Origin: Oscarella lobularis
Lineage: Eukaryota; Porifera; Homoscleromorpha; Homosclerophorida; Oscarellidae
Direction of reading: 5' to 3'
DNA length: 64,000 bases
Assembly (NCBI RefSeq): GCF_947507565.1
Contig: NC_089182.1
Location: forward strand, 434,001-498,000
Shown here one piece after another: positions 62,837 to 64,000 of the stretch. Every line of letters begins with the position of its first letter. Within the stretch, counting starts at the first letter, position 1. Both the position numbers and the translations under genes were made by a program. The notes beneath the pieces are model-generated. The model had not been told where the DNA came from, ran no database searches, and saw nothing but the letters and a program-made list of their open reading frames with translations.

Positions 62837-64000
62837 ATGAACTTCGCTCTCTCTTTCGTCCTCGGAGTCGCTCTCTGGTAACTTACTCTTAGTGTCCTTC
62901 TTCATCTCTCAGCACACCTCTCTCTCTCTCTCACACACACAGTTGCACTCTCGCCTTTTCGTTCGACCATCGTCGTCGTTCGAAACGCGACGGCACAATG
63001 ATTTCTCCGAGTCACATTTGCAAATACATTCCCGGTCTGATTCGATCCCAACAGCGTTTCTGTCGTCGACGTCCCTGGCTCATGACGAGTCTGCAGAAGG
63101 GGCTCAGACAGGCGCGAACCGAGTGCAAGACGCGCTTCTCGGGAGCGAACGTTCGCTGGAACTGTTCGACGTCAAACGAAGCATCTGTCTTCGCTCCAAT
63201 ATTGAGATCGAGTACGAGACGGTCTTTTGTCCCGTAGTCCGAGACCGTTTTAGTTTACGCTGCGGCGTTTTTTTTTGCAGGCAGTCGCGAAGCGGCGTTC
63301 GCCTGGGGAATCAGCGCCGCCGGAATCGTCGTCGCCGTCGCGCACGACTGCAGCAATGGCTTACTGGGACACTGCGGATGCCAACAGACGGACGACTCCA
63401 ACGCTCCGTCGTTGGAGTCGGAGGTAAAACAAGAGCAGCTGTTGCTCGAGTGGACCGACTGCGACGACGACATCAAAGCGGGAATTAGATATTCCAAAGA
63501 TTTCGTTGTGGCGAGCATGAAGGGCAACTCGAAGATGAACATCGTGCAAGAGCACAATGCGAATGTGGGAAGGCGGGTGAGTATCATTTCGCTCTGAAAG
63601 AGATCGCGTGCACGTGTGCGTTGAATTGCATGGTCGTGAACCGTCGTTATTTAGATAGTGCGACAATTGATAAAGGAGAACTGCAAATGTCACGGCACGT
63701 CGGGTTCGTGTGCAATCAAGTCATGCTGGAACACAGTGCCGCCGATGAGCGCCGTCGGACTCGCGCTCGAGGCGAGCTATCGTAACGCCACTCGGGTCGA
63801 AGTCGTGCAGAAAACCGATAATGTTTACGATTTCGTGCCGATCAATAGTCGGGCGCAATTTTCCAAGGACGATTTCATCTACGAGGATGAATCGCCGACG
63901 TATTGCGAAGCCGATCCGAGGGCGTTTTCGCTCGGCACCGCGGGTCGCGACTGTAACGTCACCGAGACCGGAAGTGGTGGCTGCAGTTTTCTCTGTTGCG
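62837..64000 (+). CDS. Wnt family secreted signalling ligand (3' end beyond window)
   Basis: Exons 62837-62877, 62943-63211, 63281-63576 and 63655 onward, with introns of 65, 69 and 78 nt. All phases join, giving 317 aa to the edge. The ATG at 62837 is chosen over the in-frame ATG at 62998 because it supplies a signal peptide (M-N-F-A-L-S-F-V-L-G-V-A-L-C) through a 41-nt first exon. Wnt hallmarks follow: C-K-Y-I-P-G-L, the R-W-N-C-S motif, S-R-E-A-A-F-A, H-N-A-N-V-G-R-R, and C-K-C-H-G-T-S-G-S-C with the Ser that Porcupine acylates in the family. After these come the W-N-T-V-P motif and a G-G-C-S-F-L-C-C run just before the edge. A basic R-R-R-S-K-R stretch just after the signal peptide resembles a furin site. 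The Wnt subfamily cannot be named from this part. Confidence 0.93.

Noticed and set aside
62998-63211. Wnt start at the Met at 62998
   Set aside because: It would leave the protein without a signal peptide. The upstream exon pair 62837-62877 and 62943-63211 joins in frame and supplies one.

Overview
The window reads as a compact animal genome. It holds part of a Wnt gene (a metazoan-specific ligand family), a class C metabotropic-glutamate-type receptor, a CASD1-type sialate O-acetyltransferase, the Golgi SNARE GOSR2 and the spliceosome/SAP30-associated SAP30BP. Most inferred introns are only 46-78 nt and intergenic gaps are often 85-250 bp. Together this suggests a non-bilaterian with a condensed genome; a homoscleromorph sponge such as Oscarella is my best guess, but the sequence alone does not prove the taxon.

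Left 84% (1-53623): two giant genes lie head to head, with start codons 2.08 kb apart. The minus-strand gene starts at 27152 with a 79-nt signal-peptide exon, a 240-nt phase-1 intron, and then one exon of at least 26,833 nt that is still open at the window edge (at least 8,970 aa). The plus-strand gene starts at 29235 and is open without an intron to an assembly gap at 53624 (at least 8,129 aa). Both proteins are secreted-type rods built almost entirely of one roughly 125-aa module that I cannot assign firmly to a named family: 72 modules on the minus strand and about 66 on the plus strand. In the minus-strand protein the modules form a 23-module super-repeat (8.54-8.59 kb of DNA) kept in strict register over three copies. 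The plus-strand protein has the same landmark modules at a different spacing. This divergent pair is the outstanding feature of the window.

Right 16% (53624-64000): a 200-N gap hides the end of the plus giant gene and the start of CASD1, whose last 12 exons follow (53847-55993, +). CASD1 converges on an intronless mGluR-type receptor (56241-58979, -). SAP30BP (59152-60064, -) and GOSR2 (60150-62306, +) share an 85-bp bidirectional promoter carrying a perfect GTCACGTGAC palindrome. A Wnt gene (62837 onward, +) runs off the right edge.

Apart from the giant pair and the SAP30BP/GOSR2 pair, which each share an intergenic promoter region, I see no functional link between neighbours. CASD1 and GOSR2 act in the Golgi, Wnt and the receptor in signalling, and the giants are presumably extracellular.
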